Origin: Didymella arachidicola
Taxonomy: Eukaryota > Ascomycota > Dothideomycetes > Pleosporales > Didymellaceae
Length of the DNA stretch: 64,000 nucleotides
Reading direction: 5' to 3'
NCBI GenBank assembly: GCA_016630955.3
Contig: CM049999.1
Location: forward strand, 930,001-994,000
Shown here: positions 22,821 to 33,974 of the stretch, piece by piece
How the letters are laid out: every line of letters begins with the position of its first letter
How positions within the stretch are numbered: the first letter of the stretch is position 1
Position numbers and translations under genes: made by a program
The notes under the pieces: model-generated
The model's input: only the letters and a program-made list of their open reading frames with translations
Databases searched by the model: none
Told to the model about the DNA's origin: nothing

Positions 22821-25212
22821 GCTGGGCGAGTGCTTGGGGAGGTGGTGGGGCTTGGGCAGACTGGGTTGAGTTGACGGTGGACGCTATGTGTTGTGATGGT
22901 TTAGTTCGAAATAGGGGAGGAGGGGAAGTCGGTATTAACATCACTCTGTTCGCACTATGCAGAAGTGAAGACAGTGAAAGAGGTTGATGGCTGTGTTCCG
23001 CTCCCGCTTTCACTTGACGGCTGGGGCAAAGGAACAGCGACGCAGAATACCAACGTTGGAGATCTTGGGAATAATGTCGGGTTCTATCTGACTGGGCAAT
23101 GCACTACCTGCCTCTGCATGTAGATATTGAGCTTACTGGATCAGACTTGGAAGAACCCTGACATTCACTTAGTGTGCCACCACACTGTATCTTCTCCGCC
23201 CACCACGAAATAGTCGGAAGACTTCCTTCTCCCTTCCACAACAATTGCCTTGATACAAAATGTCAGTACAAAGCTCGTACCCCATCCCTGACGTTGTACA
23301 TCTGATACTGAATCAACGCTCTGCATTGTCAGATCTGGCGTGGTCCCCTCCACATCTACGAACTTCTGCTCAGACCGCTCTGGCGGTAGAGTCGTCTCTG
23401 TTTATTATATCAATTCTCACATTGTACAGACCCTCCTCAGTCTGGTAAGATGACTCCACACCCACGTTGCTACACGTAGAAGCAGATGCAAGTCTCTGCC
23501 CTGCACATGGTGACCAGACTGTCATCCTAAACAATTACAGCCATTTACACGCCTATGCTCTACTCATGACTTACATTTTCCCAAATTCTACGGGTCTGCA
23601 CGATATGAGAATCACTAATACATCTCGGGCTCAACCATTGCGCAATCACTCCCTGGTGATGCTGATTACTGTCGTGCCTGCACCGCGTTTAGACTGAACG
23701 TGTCAAGGTGGAGTAGCTTCAGTGAGAAACCCAAGGGTTTACGGGCTCAAGAGGTCTGTAGACGCTATCTTATTTAGTCCGGTTTGGTCATGTCACCACT
23801 TGCTCTGGAGTACATAGATATGATATCGACTAGGCTTTATATACTCGCGTAACAAGCGTCACCAGATGCCCTTGTAGATCCGAAGATAGTACTATATTTC
23901 AGCTGGTCAAGACCGCGTCCGACGCACAGCGAGTCATACTAGCTAGGCCTGTCTAAGGACTTGATACGTTGAAGACGTCCATAGTTCATTACTGACTCCC
24001 ATACCACCTTCAGAACACCATCTCCCCTTGCCACGCATCCCCCAACCACAGCGCCAAAGCCCCTCAACCCAGCGCGTTCCGCACAAAGATTGGTTGAGGT
24101 CGAGGGTGTGTGTTGCTGGAGTGGAGGATGGGTGGCGTGGTGTTGGTATGGGGGGATGCGGGCGGTTGGTGGAAGGTATGTTTGGAGATGGAGCGGGGGT
24201 TGTGTATGTGGTGTTCGGGTCTGGGGGCTTGTTGATGGTGGCGTGGCTGAGGATGTTTTGCAGTGTTGGGTGGAACGGCGATGAGTATTCCGTGGGTTGA
24301 GTTAAAGGGGAATGTTGTAGCATCTAGTTCTGTTGTTTGGTAGTGGTAGGAAGTTAGAGCCGCGGTATGGAAGCTCTTTTTGTGCTTCGTGATGCATGGG
24401 GTGGGCGAGCACTGAGTATTTGTGGGTGGAAGCGTCTATCTGCCTGCCTGCCTCCGGCAAGTCATCATGGGAGGGTTAGTGTTGCATTGTGGGGAAGGTA
24501 CATTGTGAGATATAGAAAGCGCGAGGGAGGTGCGGGGACCTCTGCTGCATATTGGCTGAGGGGATCAATCAGACAATGACGACGGTGGTACAGTGCGCAG
24601 TGTATGGTGTCCCTAAGGCTGGAGGCATACACAGCCTTGTCAGCGTACACTTGTGTTTCGCAGCCTAGCAGTAATACATCGTACGTCAGATCTCTCACTG
24701 TTTGACACTCGATCCGAGAGAGAGGTTTTCGTGATCTTTCCCGCCCACGAGCTTCTGGGTAGCCATCTGGCAAAACGCACTGGAGCAGGAACGCACCCCT
24801 ATTAGCCTTTCAGTAGGCAGGAGCCTCAGTGCTCACTGAGGTTGATTTCATCAGATCGAAGAAGAAGGCTCGCCTGAGCTATTGAGTCGCCACGGGACAA
24901 GTGATGATGAGGATGAAAGGGCGCAGATGCACCCACGTATGCTGCCTCGAAAGCTGGACATTATCACTAGACTCGAGAGTAAGGCATGTCTTCAAGTACA
25001 ACTCCGATACATTTTGCAACTTGGTAGGCCATCCAAAGACTTCAATGTGTTGAGAGGCTTGCATCGACGTCTCTGGCAACGTGAATAGACGTACAGAAGC
25101 CTAGCGCGTCACTGGTTGCGGACCTCCGAGGGTTGTCTGGACACCTGGACACCTCGCCCTCCCCCCAGCCTCGACACCTCGCCATGCCAATTGCACGCCC
25201 GGCACACTGAGA
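22821..25212. other. Intergenic with strand-asymmetric G-rich tract
   Basis: 2.4 kb with no confident gene. A 62-codon ATG frame at 23260-23448 (+) and a 126-codon frame at 23943-24323 (-) are the only candidates. From about 24080 to 24300 the plus strand is very G/T-rich and C-poor. Confidence 0.45.
23943..24323 (-). CDS. Doubtful small proline/threonine-rich ORF, 126 aa
   Basis: ATG-initiated frame with a Pro/Thr/Ser-rich first 75 residues and a Gly/Trp/Arg-rich end (LCGTRWVEGLWRCGWGM). The composition follows directly from the C-rich strand of a G/T-rich tract, so the open frame may be a by-product of low complexity. No signal peptide and no recognised family. Confidence 0.2.
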   Translation of the reverse strand: MLQHSPLTQPTEYSSPFHPTLQNILSHATINKPPDPNTTYTTPAPSPNIPSTNRPHPPIPTPRHPSSTPATHTLDLNQSLCGTRWVEGLWRCGWGMRGKGRWCSEGGMGVSNELWTSSTYQVLRQA

Positions 25213-26259
25213 ATGCCCGCTCGATCACCCAGGCGCAGCACCCACGATCTGCTCAACGCCCCCGGGATCCTAGGAGCCGCAGCGCGCTTCTGGCAGGTCC
25301 GTCTCTCCCCACGCCCGCTCGCGTGCCGCCCGTACTGACAGCCTCCAAGCGCTCCTACGCCTCCGACTATGTCGGCCTCGCGCTGCTAGTCAGCGGCTAC
25401 ATATTCGTATGCGCCCACCGCTTCGACACTGCAATAGCTAACGAAACAGCTGCAGATCCAGTTCCTCGCCGAGCCCTTCCACCGCATGTTCTACCTCTCC
25501 GACCTGCGTATCGCATACCCGCACGCCCTGCACGAGCGCGTAAACGTAACATGGCTCTTCATCTACGCCGGCGCGGTGCCCCTCCTCGTCCTCACCGCCT
25601 GGATCGCAGTCACCCGCCCGGGCACCCACAAAGCGCACGTCACGCTCCTCGGGTGGCTCGCCAGCATGATCCTCACGCTCTTCCTAACCGACGTGATCAA
25701 GAATGCCGTCGGGCGCCCGCGCCCGGATCTAATCGCGCGCTGCAAGCCCGCGCCGGGCACGCCCGCAACAACGCTCGTCACGTTCGAGGTCTGCACCGAG
25801 ACGAACCACCACGTTCTGCACGACGGCTGGCGCAGTTTCCCCTCGGGACACAGCAGTTTCTCTTTTTCCGGGCTGGGGTATCTCGCGCTGTTCATCGCGG
25901 GGCAGTGCCATGTGTACCGTCCGCGCGCCGACTTGGCGCGGGTGCTGCTTGCGCTTGCGCCGCTGCTGGGCGCCGCGCTGATTGCGATTAGTCGCTGCGA
26001 GGACTACAGGCACGATGTGTATGATGTGAGTGTGGGGAGCGTGCTGGGGATGAGTGTCGCGCACTACACGTACAGACGGTATTACCCGAGTTTGAGGAGC
26101 AGGGAGTGTGCGAGTCCGTATGCGAATCCGGCGGATGAGAGGGCGTTTGGGAAGATCAAGGATGAGGAGAGTGGAAGGGGTGCGCTGGAGTTTGAGCTGG
26201 ATGACTTGGAGGATGAGGATGAGGAGAGGGAGAGTCGCCCGCTGAATGGACGGAGATGA
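25213..26259 (+). CDS. PAP2-family lipid phosphatase (DPP1/LPP-like), 314 aa
   Basis: Integral-membrane phosphatase that removes phosphate from phosphatidate, lysophosphatidate or diacylglycerol pyrophosphate. Three exons, 25213-25296, 25350-25406 and 25456-26259, with introns of 53 nt (GTCCGT..CCAAG) and 49 nt (GTATGC..TGCAG, branch GCTAAC). The spliced N-terminus reads FWQ-RSYASDYVGLALLVSGYIF-IQFLAEPFHRMFYLSD, as in fungal homologues. The tripartite active site is intact: K129-x6-R136-P137, PSGH at 176-179, and S226-R227-x5-H233. About six membrane helices are visible. The acidic cytosolic tail (DLEDEDEERE) is typical. C-rich third positions give long shadow frames on both strands. It is convergent with the methyltransferase gene. 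Confidence 0.93.
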
Positions 26260-26470
26260 GGCGTGAGAGCCGTCGGGAGACCTCCAGCGTTCTGATGTAG
26301 CACCAAGTGCTGTCGCACACACCATGAATTAAATATATCAAGAGAAGGCCAAAGCCAACAAACAGGCACCAGTACGTGTATGCTCCTTTGTGTCGGTCCC
26401 ATTATTACATATATGCTTCGCTAGCCCAGCGCCCGCTCAAAATGCTGCACAGGTCCCATCTGATCAACTG

Positions 26471-27950
26471 TCACGTCGCATGCCAGCTCTTCTTCCCGGT
26501 AATCCACTTGAAGCTGGCGCACCAAGGCTCCGCCTCTCCCCGCTCTGCCCTCTCCACAACATCCGCAACTTCTGCCTGCGCCCGCACGATATCCGCCCTG
26601 ACTTCCTCGGCTGTCCATATCCGCTCTCTATCACCGTACTTGGTCAGCAGTCTCAGCAGGCTCGCCTCGAACCCTTCCAAGATCAGGACCAGCATCAGCT
26701 TTCCTATCCGTTTCTGTTCTTCGTCGCTTGCCCATTGCCCTATCGGGACATTGACGTGCGTAGTCTGGATGTCGGTGAAGCCCGCTTCCTCGAGGTACGA
26801 AGCATGCATGTAGAACAGGCCGAGCGGACGTCCAGACTTGTACGACGCCTCCATCATAGAAGCGTAGAGCTTCCTCAGAGTTGGTACGGGGAAGGTGGCT
26901 GGGTCGTTCGTGGCGTGGTCCATTGGCACCGAACCCATCTGCGACATGCGTTAAAAAGAAGTGGGAACGAGAAGTCGAGCTGCGGGGCGGCGTTCAACTT
27001 ACATCCCAGTCTGCGACTTCTATCCAGCCCCCGGGCGATAAGCTCTTGTGGATCTCCGCATATACTTCTTCCCAATGTGAGAACGACCCCTTCATGTTAC
27101 GGAGGTGAATGAATTCATAAGGTTCACTGAAATGCCACCCAGGCTCAATCGGGGGCTCGAGGGTGTGAGCATCGATCGCAAGTGATTCGGCAGATGTCTC
27201 AGGATGTGTAATGGATCTGCTGAAACCAGCTCGCTCTGGTGACCTTGGCGGTGAGCGGACAGGGTCTCGATGCATCATCGCACGATAGAAGTCAAAGTTT
27301 GAAATCGAGTTGAGCTCCTCGGTATGTGCATCGACGCCCCACACATCCAAATCGTCCAGCTCCCACGTCACATCTGCGCTGCCCATGGTCGCTTCTGTTG
27401 TGTCGAGGTCCCACTGTGTCATGTCAATGCCAACAACTTCTGCTTGTGGATATGTTTGCGCCATCGCGACCGCCCAGTGGCCTGGCCCCGTACCAAGGTC
27501 GAGGATCCTCCTGGTTGAAGGCAAAAGCCTTGTAGTAGTCAACCGCCCTTGCAGTGCGTGGACAAAAATCTGATGTTGGAAGAACAGACGGTCTTGCTCT
27601 TTGAGGTCATTATTGAATGCACACGGGTTGTAGTATGTGTTGTTGCCGTAGGTACGACCATTTTCATGTACATATTCGAGATCCTCCGAGGTGACAGTGC
27701 GAACAGATCGACTGCGCGACGTAGTTAGCGGTGAATCTTCATTCCGCGGGGAGTTGAGATCTTCCAAAACAACACCTGAGATGTACACTGGAAGATAGCT
27801 GCACACTGCAAAAGAGCATGTGAGTTTCGAGTAAAGTTCGACTTACACAGATTCGACGGAGGTGGAGCTCCCTGAATCAGCTCGCTGGCGTTTGGATGCG
27901 GCCGTGCCATGTCCAACCACAGTGTCGGGATGTGGCTGTCCCTCATCCAT
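26471..27950 (-). CDS. SAM-dependent methyltransferase, LaeA-like, 455 aa
   Basis: Class I methyltransferase of the large fungal family that includes LaeA-like regulators and trans-aconitate-type enzymes. Three exons, 27950-27847, 27798-27003 and 26938-26471. Intron 1 (48 nt) uses GTAAGT..GTGCAG, and intron 2 (64 nt) uses GTAAGT..TCGCAG. Motif I is ILDLGTGPGHWAVAMA and the acidic residue after it lies in VVGIDMTQWD. The segment EFIHLRNMKGSFSHWEEVYAEIHKSLSPGGWIEVADWD is the typical post-motif region of these fungal enzymes. The first exon is Ser/Gly-rich. I chose ATG 27950 (CC-ATG-GAT) because it keeps frame across intron 1. The exact acceptor of that intron is the least certain part. The substrate is unknown. 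Confidence 0.88.
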
Positions 27951-29628
27951 GGCCCCGGGAAGGAAGCCACTCCAGTCCTCCGCCTGTGGATCAAGCGGTG
28001 GCGAACGTTAAAGACGTCGAATTCTCTAAATGTCGGTCCGCGCGCTCTTGAATGTTGTGTTCGCGCAATATGAGAAGAGGGGCGTCGACTCGACTGTTAC
28101 AGGCCCTCGACGATGGCGGCTCGACCGACTAGCGCATGATCCTGTAGGGCTCCGCTCTACAGTAGTGCTGAGGGTTAGTCTACAGGCCAGCCGCTCCGAT
28201 ATCTGATGCGTACGAAAAACCGCCGAAGGCTTGTCTGATTATTTGTGCACCGAAGCTCTCTGGTGACCTCCCAGGTACGTACTTATGTACCTTGTTCTGA
28301 ATGGACAGTATCCGCCAACAGGCAGTATTCATGCAAGCAACGTACAGCGCGCTAGCCATGCACCGACTCTCGGACACAGACCGACCGTCCAGACAGGCAG
28401 GCGGTCACTCGGACTGAACATGCGATAGCTGAGGCAGCCTAGATTGAACTTGCACATCGAGTCAGCTTGATTCACTCCTCGTTGTACAAAGCCGGCATGC
28501 ATACTGAAGATCTCTGATGTTGCGGCAGGCCGACGAGGATGTGAAGACGGAGATTCAGCTCGGATTCGACAAGCTGTTCGGCGCTGTGTATGCACGCTGG
28601 ACCGCCCCTCGGGTTCTCCTAAGAAGAGGGGCACGATGCTGGACCCTTTACCACGCTCGGTGTAGTCCGAGTCCGATGCACTTTCCCATCTCCGATGGCG
28701 TTTCTTTTGATGACCGTGTGAGACCAGCAAAAGGTCTGGTGAGCCTTGACCATGCAAAGTGAAGCATTTAGCTGCATATTTCTACCAAAACGTGACGGAC
28801 TGCGGGAGGCGAGCAGACGCGCAAGACGCCATAGCTTGAAGTGGAGTAGGGTTCGAGAGGATCGTCACGTGTTGCCTGGAGGAAGCCAGCAAGAGGGGAC
28901 GCGTTTGTGCTTAGTGGAAGGCCATTCGGTGGAAATGCTTGTACGAACAGTTCAGTAATTGCTGTGACAGTCTCCACGCCCAGATCTGGTGCGAAGCTGG
29001 ACGCCGTGACCTGGTTCGGAGATTATACCGCCTAATGTCTTGGTGCTGATCCAGCGCAAAGGTAAGGAGGCGCTGCAAGCCATGCTGTTGGGTGGACAAA
29101 GTGTGACACGGACTGTGGGTGATTGGATCAAGGCGCGCCACTATCCTGTCGTTGGCATCGCTGCCGCAGCCACAACATTCTCTGAGATGTGTAAAGGCTG
29201 TTCCGGTGTCTCCGGACCAACGAGCTGGGAAGCTCACGAGTCAAATGGATGTGGTAGGTCGCAGGTCAAAGCGAACTGGTGATCAGCAGGAGAACATGGA
29301 GAATATGGAAAGGCTCGTTGGGAGGCAGGAAGGAACCGAGTCCAAACGCTAGACAAGCGCGTACGTCAGGGTTCGCATCCACGAGTTCTGGATCAGGGCA
29401 GCAATGCATGAGAATCACGTCAACAGATTTATACACGCGTTGGCCAAATGCTCTGGTTGCATGCTCGTGCAACACGAGCGTACGTAGGCTAGCTCGCCTG
29501 CCTCAGAAAACTGCTCGTACTCGCACACTAATGCGTCTTCTACGAACGAGGGGTATCTCCCCAACTTTTGACAATCGTCTTCGGCCCGACTCTGCATTAG
29601 TTCATGTGCATGTCTCTGCTCGTGTAAC
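27951..29628. other. Intergenic, no supported gene
   Basis: 1.7 kb between two minus-strand genes. Frames of up to ~140 codons lack proper ATG starts or motifs. I see nothing functional beyond presumed 5' and 3' flanking sequence. Confidence 0.45.
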
Positions 29629-31919
29629 TCATTCCTCGGCCTCCTGGCCCTCAAACTTGGGCAGGCGTGCAGCGACGTCTGACCACTGTTCCTTGCCGTT
29701 GACGAGGCTGACAATGGCGGCGACGATCTCGTCGAGACCAGCGCGGACCTGCTCTGTCGAGTCACGGTCACGCAGGGTAAATGTGTTGTCCTTGACGGAC
29801 TGGAAATCGATGGTGATACCAAGAGGGGTACCAAGCTCATCGTTACGCTGCTCGCTGTTAGCATTGCACGCATTTAGAGAGGGACAACCTGAAGACTTAC
29901 TGAGTAACGCTTGCCGATAGAGGCACCGGAGTCGTCGACACGAGTCGAAACGCCAGCCTCCTGCAGCCTGTCGCCGAGAGTGCGCACAAACGGCTTGAAG
30001 TCGGCGTGTGTGCTCAATGGCACAATGAGCGCCTTGGTAGGGGCAACTGTAGGAGGGAAGGACAGAACACCTCTGGCCTCGTCCTTCTCGCGCGTCCAGT
30101 AGGTGTGTTCGCAAAGGGCGTAGACAATACGGCCAATACCGAACGACGGCTCGATAACGTTGGGCGTGTATTCCCTGACGTGCTCGACTCTTGTGCGCTT
30201 CTCAATCTTGATGAGCTCTTTGGGTACCTCGACCTTGCCGTCGCCGACACCGGGCACATCAATGACGATCTTGCCTTCCTTCTCGAGATCCAGAGACAGC
30301 TTCTCGCGCAGATCTTGTGTAAGCGCCTCAATGGCGTTCTCAACGGTCTTGCCGTCCTTCTTGAACTTGGGGCCGAACTTCTTCTTCTCGATGTCGCACA
30401 CCCACTCCTCAACGTTAAGGGGCTCTTTCCTGGGCTCGCGAACGACGAGAGGGGCACCAGTCTTCTTCATGTGGACAGTCAGATCGTAGGCGCTACGGTC
30501 GGCACAACCGACGCACTCAATCCAGCCGTACGAGGTGAGCAGCTCGGCGTCCCAGCAGTCTGCAGCGTAATGAGCCATCTCATTGGCCATGTGCTGCCTG
30601 AAACGGATCTTCTTGGGGTCAGCACCGATCTTGAGCAGGAATTGCTGGATGCGGGCAAGGAAGTAGCCAAGGGTCTCGTTGTCGACCATACCGGACTTGA
30701 CTGCCTCGCCGATTTTGGTGGTCTTGATGGTGGTCTTGCCGGAGAGCTGGACATCACGGTCAAGCAGCTCAAGCTCGACATCAGCAACGTCCTCAAACCG
30801 GGGGTGCTTCTTGCCACCCTCAGGATCGACGAAGTGCTCGATCTCGGCCATCAGGAACTCTCGTACTCGCAGGAGACCGGCTCGCGGGGAGATTTCGTTA
30901 CGGAAAGACTTGCCAATCGAGGCAGAGGCAAAGGGCATCTGCTGCTGGTTGAACTCGAGGAGCTTCGCAAAGTTGAGGAACTGGCCCTGGGCGGTCTCGG
31001 GACGCAGGTAGCCGGGCATGTTCGAGGAGGGACCGATGGATGTCTGGAACATGAGGTTGAAGGCGACAGGAGGGTTGAGATCGCCGTTGGTGGCAGGGTT
31101 CTTAATGTCGTACTTCTTCATGAGCTGGCCCAGCTCCTCGCCGTTGTAGTTGTCGATCTTGGCCAAGATCTCCTCGTACTCTGTAACGACGACATCGTCG
31201 AGCTTGACGGCAGCAATGTTCTTGACCTTCTTCTTCTTTTTCTTAGGGTCCTCCTCCTCGGCCTCGACCTTCTCGCCACGAGCCTCCTTGTTGCCCTTGA
31301 GCCTTGCCTCCAGAACCTCCTCGACAAGGTGGTCGGCGCGGAAGATCTCGCCCGTCTTGGGGTCCTTGCACATCCAGTCTGCGAACTTGTCGACGTGACC
31401 GGACGTCTTGAGGACTTCGTGGGGCGTCAGCATGGTGGTGTCGACTGCAATGGGTCAGTGTTGGCCATGCACCGTGGTCTCGTGCGCATTACCCTCCAGC
31501 ATGTTCTCCTTGAGCACAAAGTGCTTCCGCCATACGTCGACGATGTTGTTTGTGAGGGCGGTGCCGGGCGGGCCATAGTCGTAGAGGCCAGAGACACCGC
31601 CGTAGATGTCGAAGGCGGGCGTGTAGAAGAGGCGGCGCTGCACTGGTCAGTGTGACTCGCACAGCGCACAGCGCACAGCGGGGGGACGAGCGCAGGCGCA
31701 TACCTTCATGACAGACTCGAGCGAAGCCCTGTCGAAGGGCTTGCCCTTGAATGTGGTCATATCGCTCGGCATCGTGACCTGCTGCTTGCGCTTGGGGACG
31801 ACGAACTTGAAGTGGGTAGGTGTAGCAGCAAAGCTTCGAGACGGCGGGGTACTAATGCGCGCATGCGCGAGCAGTAAATTTGAGGGATTAGCGCGCAACA
31901 GTCGCGACACGCACTGCAT
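29629..31919 (-). CDS. GRS1: Glycyl-tRNA synthetase, cytosolic/mitochondrial, 707 aa
   Basis: Class II synthetase that charges tRNA-Gly. Four exons, 31919-31704, 31637-31493, 31444-29901 and 29847-29629, with introns of 66, 48 and 53 nt. Conserved stretches include RRLFYTPAFDIYGGVSGLYDYGPPG (motif region), MLTPHEVLKTSGHVDKFADWM, the motif 2 segment GKSFRNEISPRAGLLRVREF and the anticodon-binding end DDSGASIGKRYSRNDELGTPLGI. A Lys-rich insertion (EDPKKKKKKV) is normal for the eukaryotic enzyme. The first ATG adds a 49-residue Arg/Ser/Leu-rich leader (VSRLLRANPSNLLLAHAR) that looks like a mitochondrial targeting peptide. A second in-frame ATG at 31772 would give the cytosolic form. The gene is head-to-head with RPF1. 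Confidence 0.96.
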
Positions 31920-32239
31920 ACAATGGGCGAGTCTCTCGTTGCAGAGAGAAGGCAGTTTGCAAACGAGCGTCTAGTTGATATATAATACACCGATGAATCA
32001 TCGCCCTTGGCTCCTCCAAGCGGACACGCATGCTGTTTCCAAAACAATGATGCAGCGCGGCGCCGGCGCCGGCGGAATGTGTTGCCGACAAAAAAGTTGC
32101 TTACCACTCGCGGCCGGTCAACTTCAGAGCGCAACATTGCAGCCGTGAGCTAGTGAGCTGCAGAGGTGAGAATCTGGTCGCAAACACGCATGAACACGCC
32201 TGACGCAGTTTTGCAGCGGTCCCACCACCACCACCCACC
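31920..32239. promoter_or_regulatory. Bidirectional promoter region GRS1/RPF1
   Basis: 320 bp between the divergent start codons of two translation/ribosome genes. It contains a GC-rich GGCGCCGGCGCC tract at about 32059-32072 and a CCACC-rich run just before the RPF1 ATG. Co-expression is plausible because both products serve protein synthesis. Confidence 0.5.
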
Positions 32240-33572
32240 ATGGCATTCTCAAAGTCCCCGTCCGTAGCCACCGGCTTCAAGCCCAGGAACAAGCTGCGCC
32301 GACAAGCCGCCTTCCTCTCGATCAAAAAGGCCAGAGAGGCAGAGAAGCGCGACCTGCGACACAAGCGCAAGCGGGAGGAAGCAAAGGACGAAGCGCTGCG
32401 AGAAGAGCGCCTGAAGAACAACGTGCCCCAGACCATCGACAACAAGCGAGTATGGGACGAGCCCGTGGGCGACGAGGAGGACGCGCTCGGCTGGGCGGTG
32501 GACGTGGAGCGCCTGGCCAAGAAGCGCAAGCTCGAACAGGAAGCAGCCGAGAAGGACGAGGAGGAAGGCACACTGGCCAAGCTGAAGAAGCGCGACCGCG
32601 AGCAGCCATCCGGCTCAGACGACGCCTCACAAGACTCGGACGCAGACTCGATGCTCGACTCAGACGAAGACAACTCGTTTGACAGCGACGACTCCAGGCC
32701 CACGAAGAAACGCGCGCCCTCCCCCGACCCCTCCATAGCAACCACCGCCGCAACCAACATGGAGCTCTCGCCCGAATTCCTCAAGCAGAAATTCCCACAG
32801 CTCTTCGACCCCCAGCCCGAACCCAAGATCCTCATCACAACATCCATAAACTCCTCGCTGCACAAAGAGGCCGAAACACTAACCTCCTTCTTCCCAAACT
32901 CAACCTACATCCGGCGCACCGCACACGCCCACGCACACAAATACTCCGTCCGCGAAATATCCTCATTCGCAGCTGCACGCAACTACACCGCCGTCGTCGT
33001 GCTGATGCAAGCCGAGCACGAGAAGAAGCCAGACGGCCTCGACATAGTCCATCTGCCCAGCGGCCCGCACTTCCACTTCAGCGTCTCCAACTGGATCGAC
33101 GGGAAAAAGCTGCCGCGCCACGCAAACGACACGGGGCACTACCCCGAGCTCATCCTCAACAACTTCAAGACGCCGCTGGGTATCCTGACGGCGCATTTAT
33201 TCAAGGGCTTGTTCCCTGCGGCGCCGGAGCTCGAGGGGCGCCAGGTCCTGACGCTGCACAATCAGCGCGATTACATCTTTGTACGGCGGCATCGCTATGT
33301 GTTCCGCGACAAGCGCGAGACGGAGAAGCCGATTGTGGGGAATGATGGGAAGCCGATCAAGGGCGTTGAGGATGTCAAGGTGGGGATGCAGGAGATTGGG
33401 TACGTCACGGCGCGAGCGCTGCGTGGTGTGTTCTGGAGTGTTGCTAACAAACGACAGGCCGCGTATGACGCTCAAGCTGCGCAGGATAGACCGTGGCATC
33501 CAGTACAAGAGCGGGCAGGAATGGCAGTGGAAGGGCCGCATGGAGAAGTCGAGGACGCGCTTCAACATGTAG
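32240..33572 (+). CDS. RPF1: Ribosome production factor 1, Brix domain, 424 aa
   Basis: Nucleolar protein needed for 60S ribosomal subunit maturation. Exon 1 is 32240-33399 and exon 2 is 33458-33572. The 58-nt intron uses GTACGT..GACAG with branch GCTAAC. The splice changes frame and gives EIG-PRMTLKLRRIDRGIQ..EWQWKGRMEK, the conserved end of the Brix domain. The unspliced frame runs on into unrelated sequence. The N-terminus is basic (FKPRNKLRRQAAFLSIKKAREAEKRD), followed by an acidic serine-rich linker at about residues 130-165. The Brix domain spans about 190-410, with KILITTSINSS, GHYPELILNNFKTPLG and FVRRHRYVF. The start ATG lies in a CACC-ATGG context. Confidence 0.95.
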
Positions 33573-33974
33573 AAGTGTGCTTGTCAACACGACGTCCAAC
33601 AATACGAACACACGTCGAAGACTCCATCAAGCGCTGCACTCTTGCAGTATCATGATTGTGCAATTGACCGGGGAGGCCTTCAATTAACTATGCAAGTCCC
33701 ATACGCTGCTCACCGACAGTACCCCTACCATACCAGCCGACCTGGCATCTCAACGCCATGCATAATCCTGAAACGCCAAAGATACTAGCATCGCGAAACA
33801 ATACAAATAAGCCTCTAGACTCCTGCCCGCAGGCTGTGGCCCTCTTACTGCAGGCCCCCAAATCATTGGGGAGTCATGGTCATGGTCATGACCCTGGTCG
33901 CGGGCCCTAGCAAGATATTTGTTGCGTAGATGGTACTGTACAGTTCTTCGGTATGGAGTTGTGGCACAGTGCAA
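33573..33974. other. Intergenic between convergent genes
   Basis: 402 bp, presumably the 3' UTRs of RPF1 and CAF1. A short ATGGTC triplication lies near 33870-33890. No coding evidence. Confidence 0.5.

Noticed and set aside
23260..23448. 62-codon ATG frame with a hydrophobic segment
   Set aside because: Good start context but no family resemblance and no splice signals. Open frames of this length are expected by chance.
28329..28757. 142-codon minus frame in the 28-29.6 kb gap
   Set aside because: The apparent start is not ATG and the sequence shows no motif or splice structure.
29360..29390. B-box-like GGTTCGCATCC on the plus strand
   Set aside because: No A box at the right distance and no cloverleaf. 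Not a tRNA.
30006..31655. 549-codon open frame on the plus strand antisense to GRS1
   Set aside because: It mirrors the synthetase exons. The Leu/Val/Gly-rich, repetitive composition is what the complement of a codon-biased gene produces, and GRS1 is unmistakable on the other strand.
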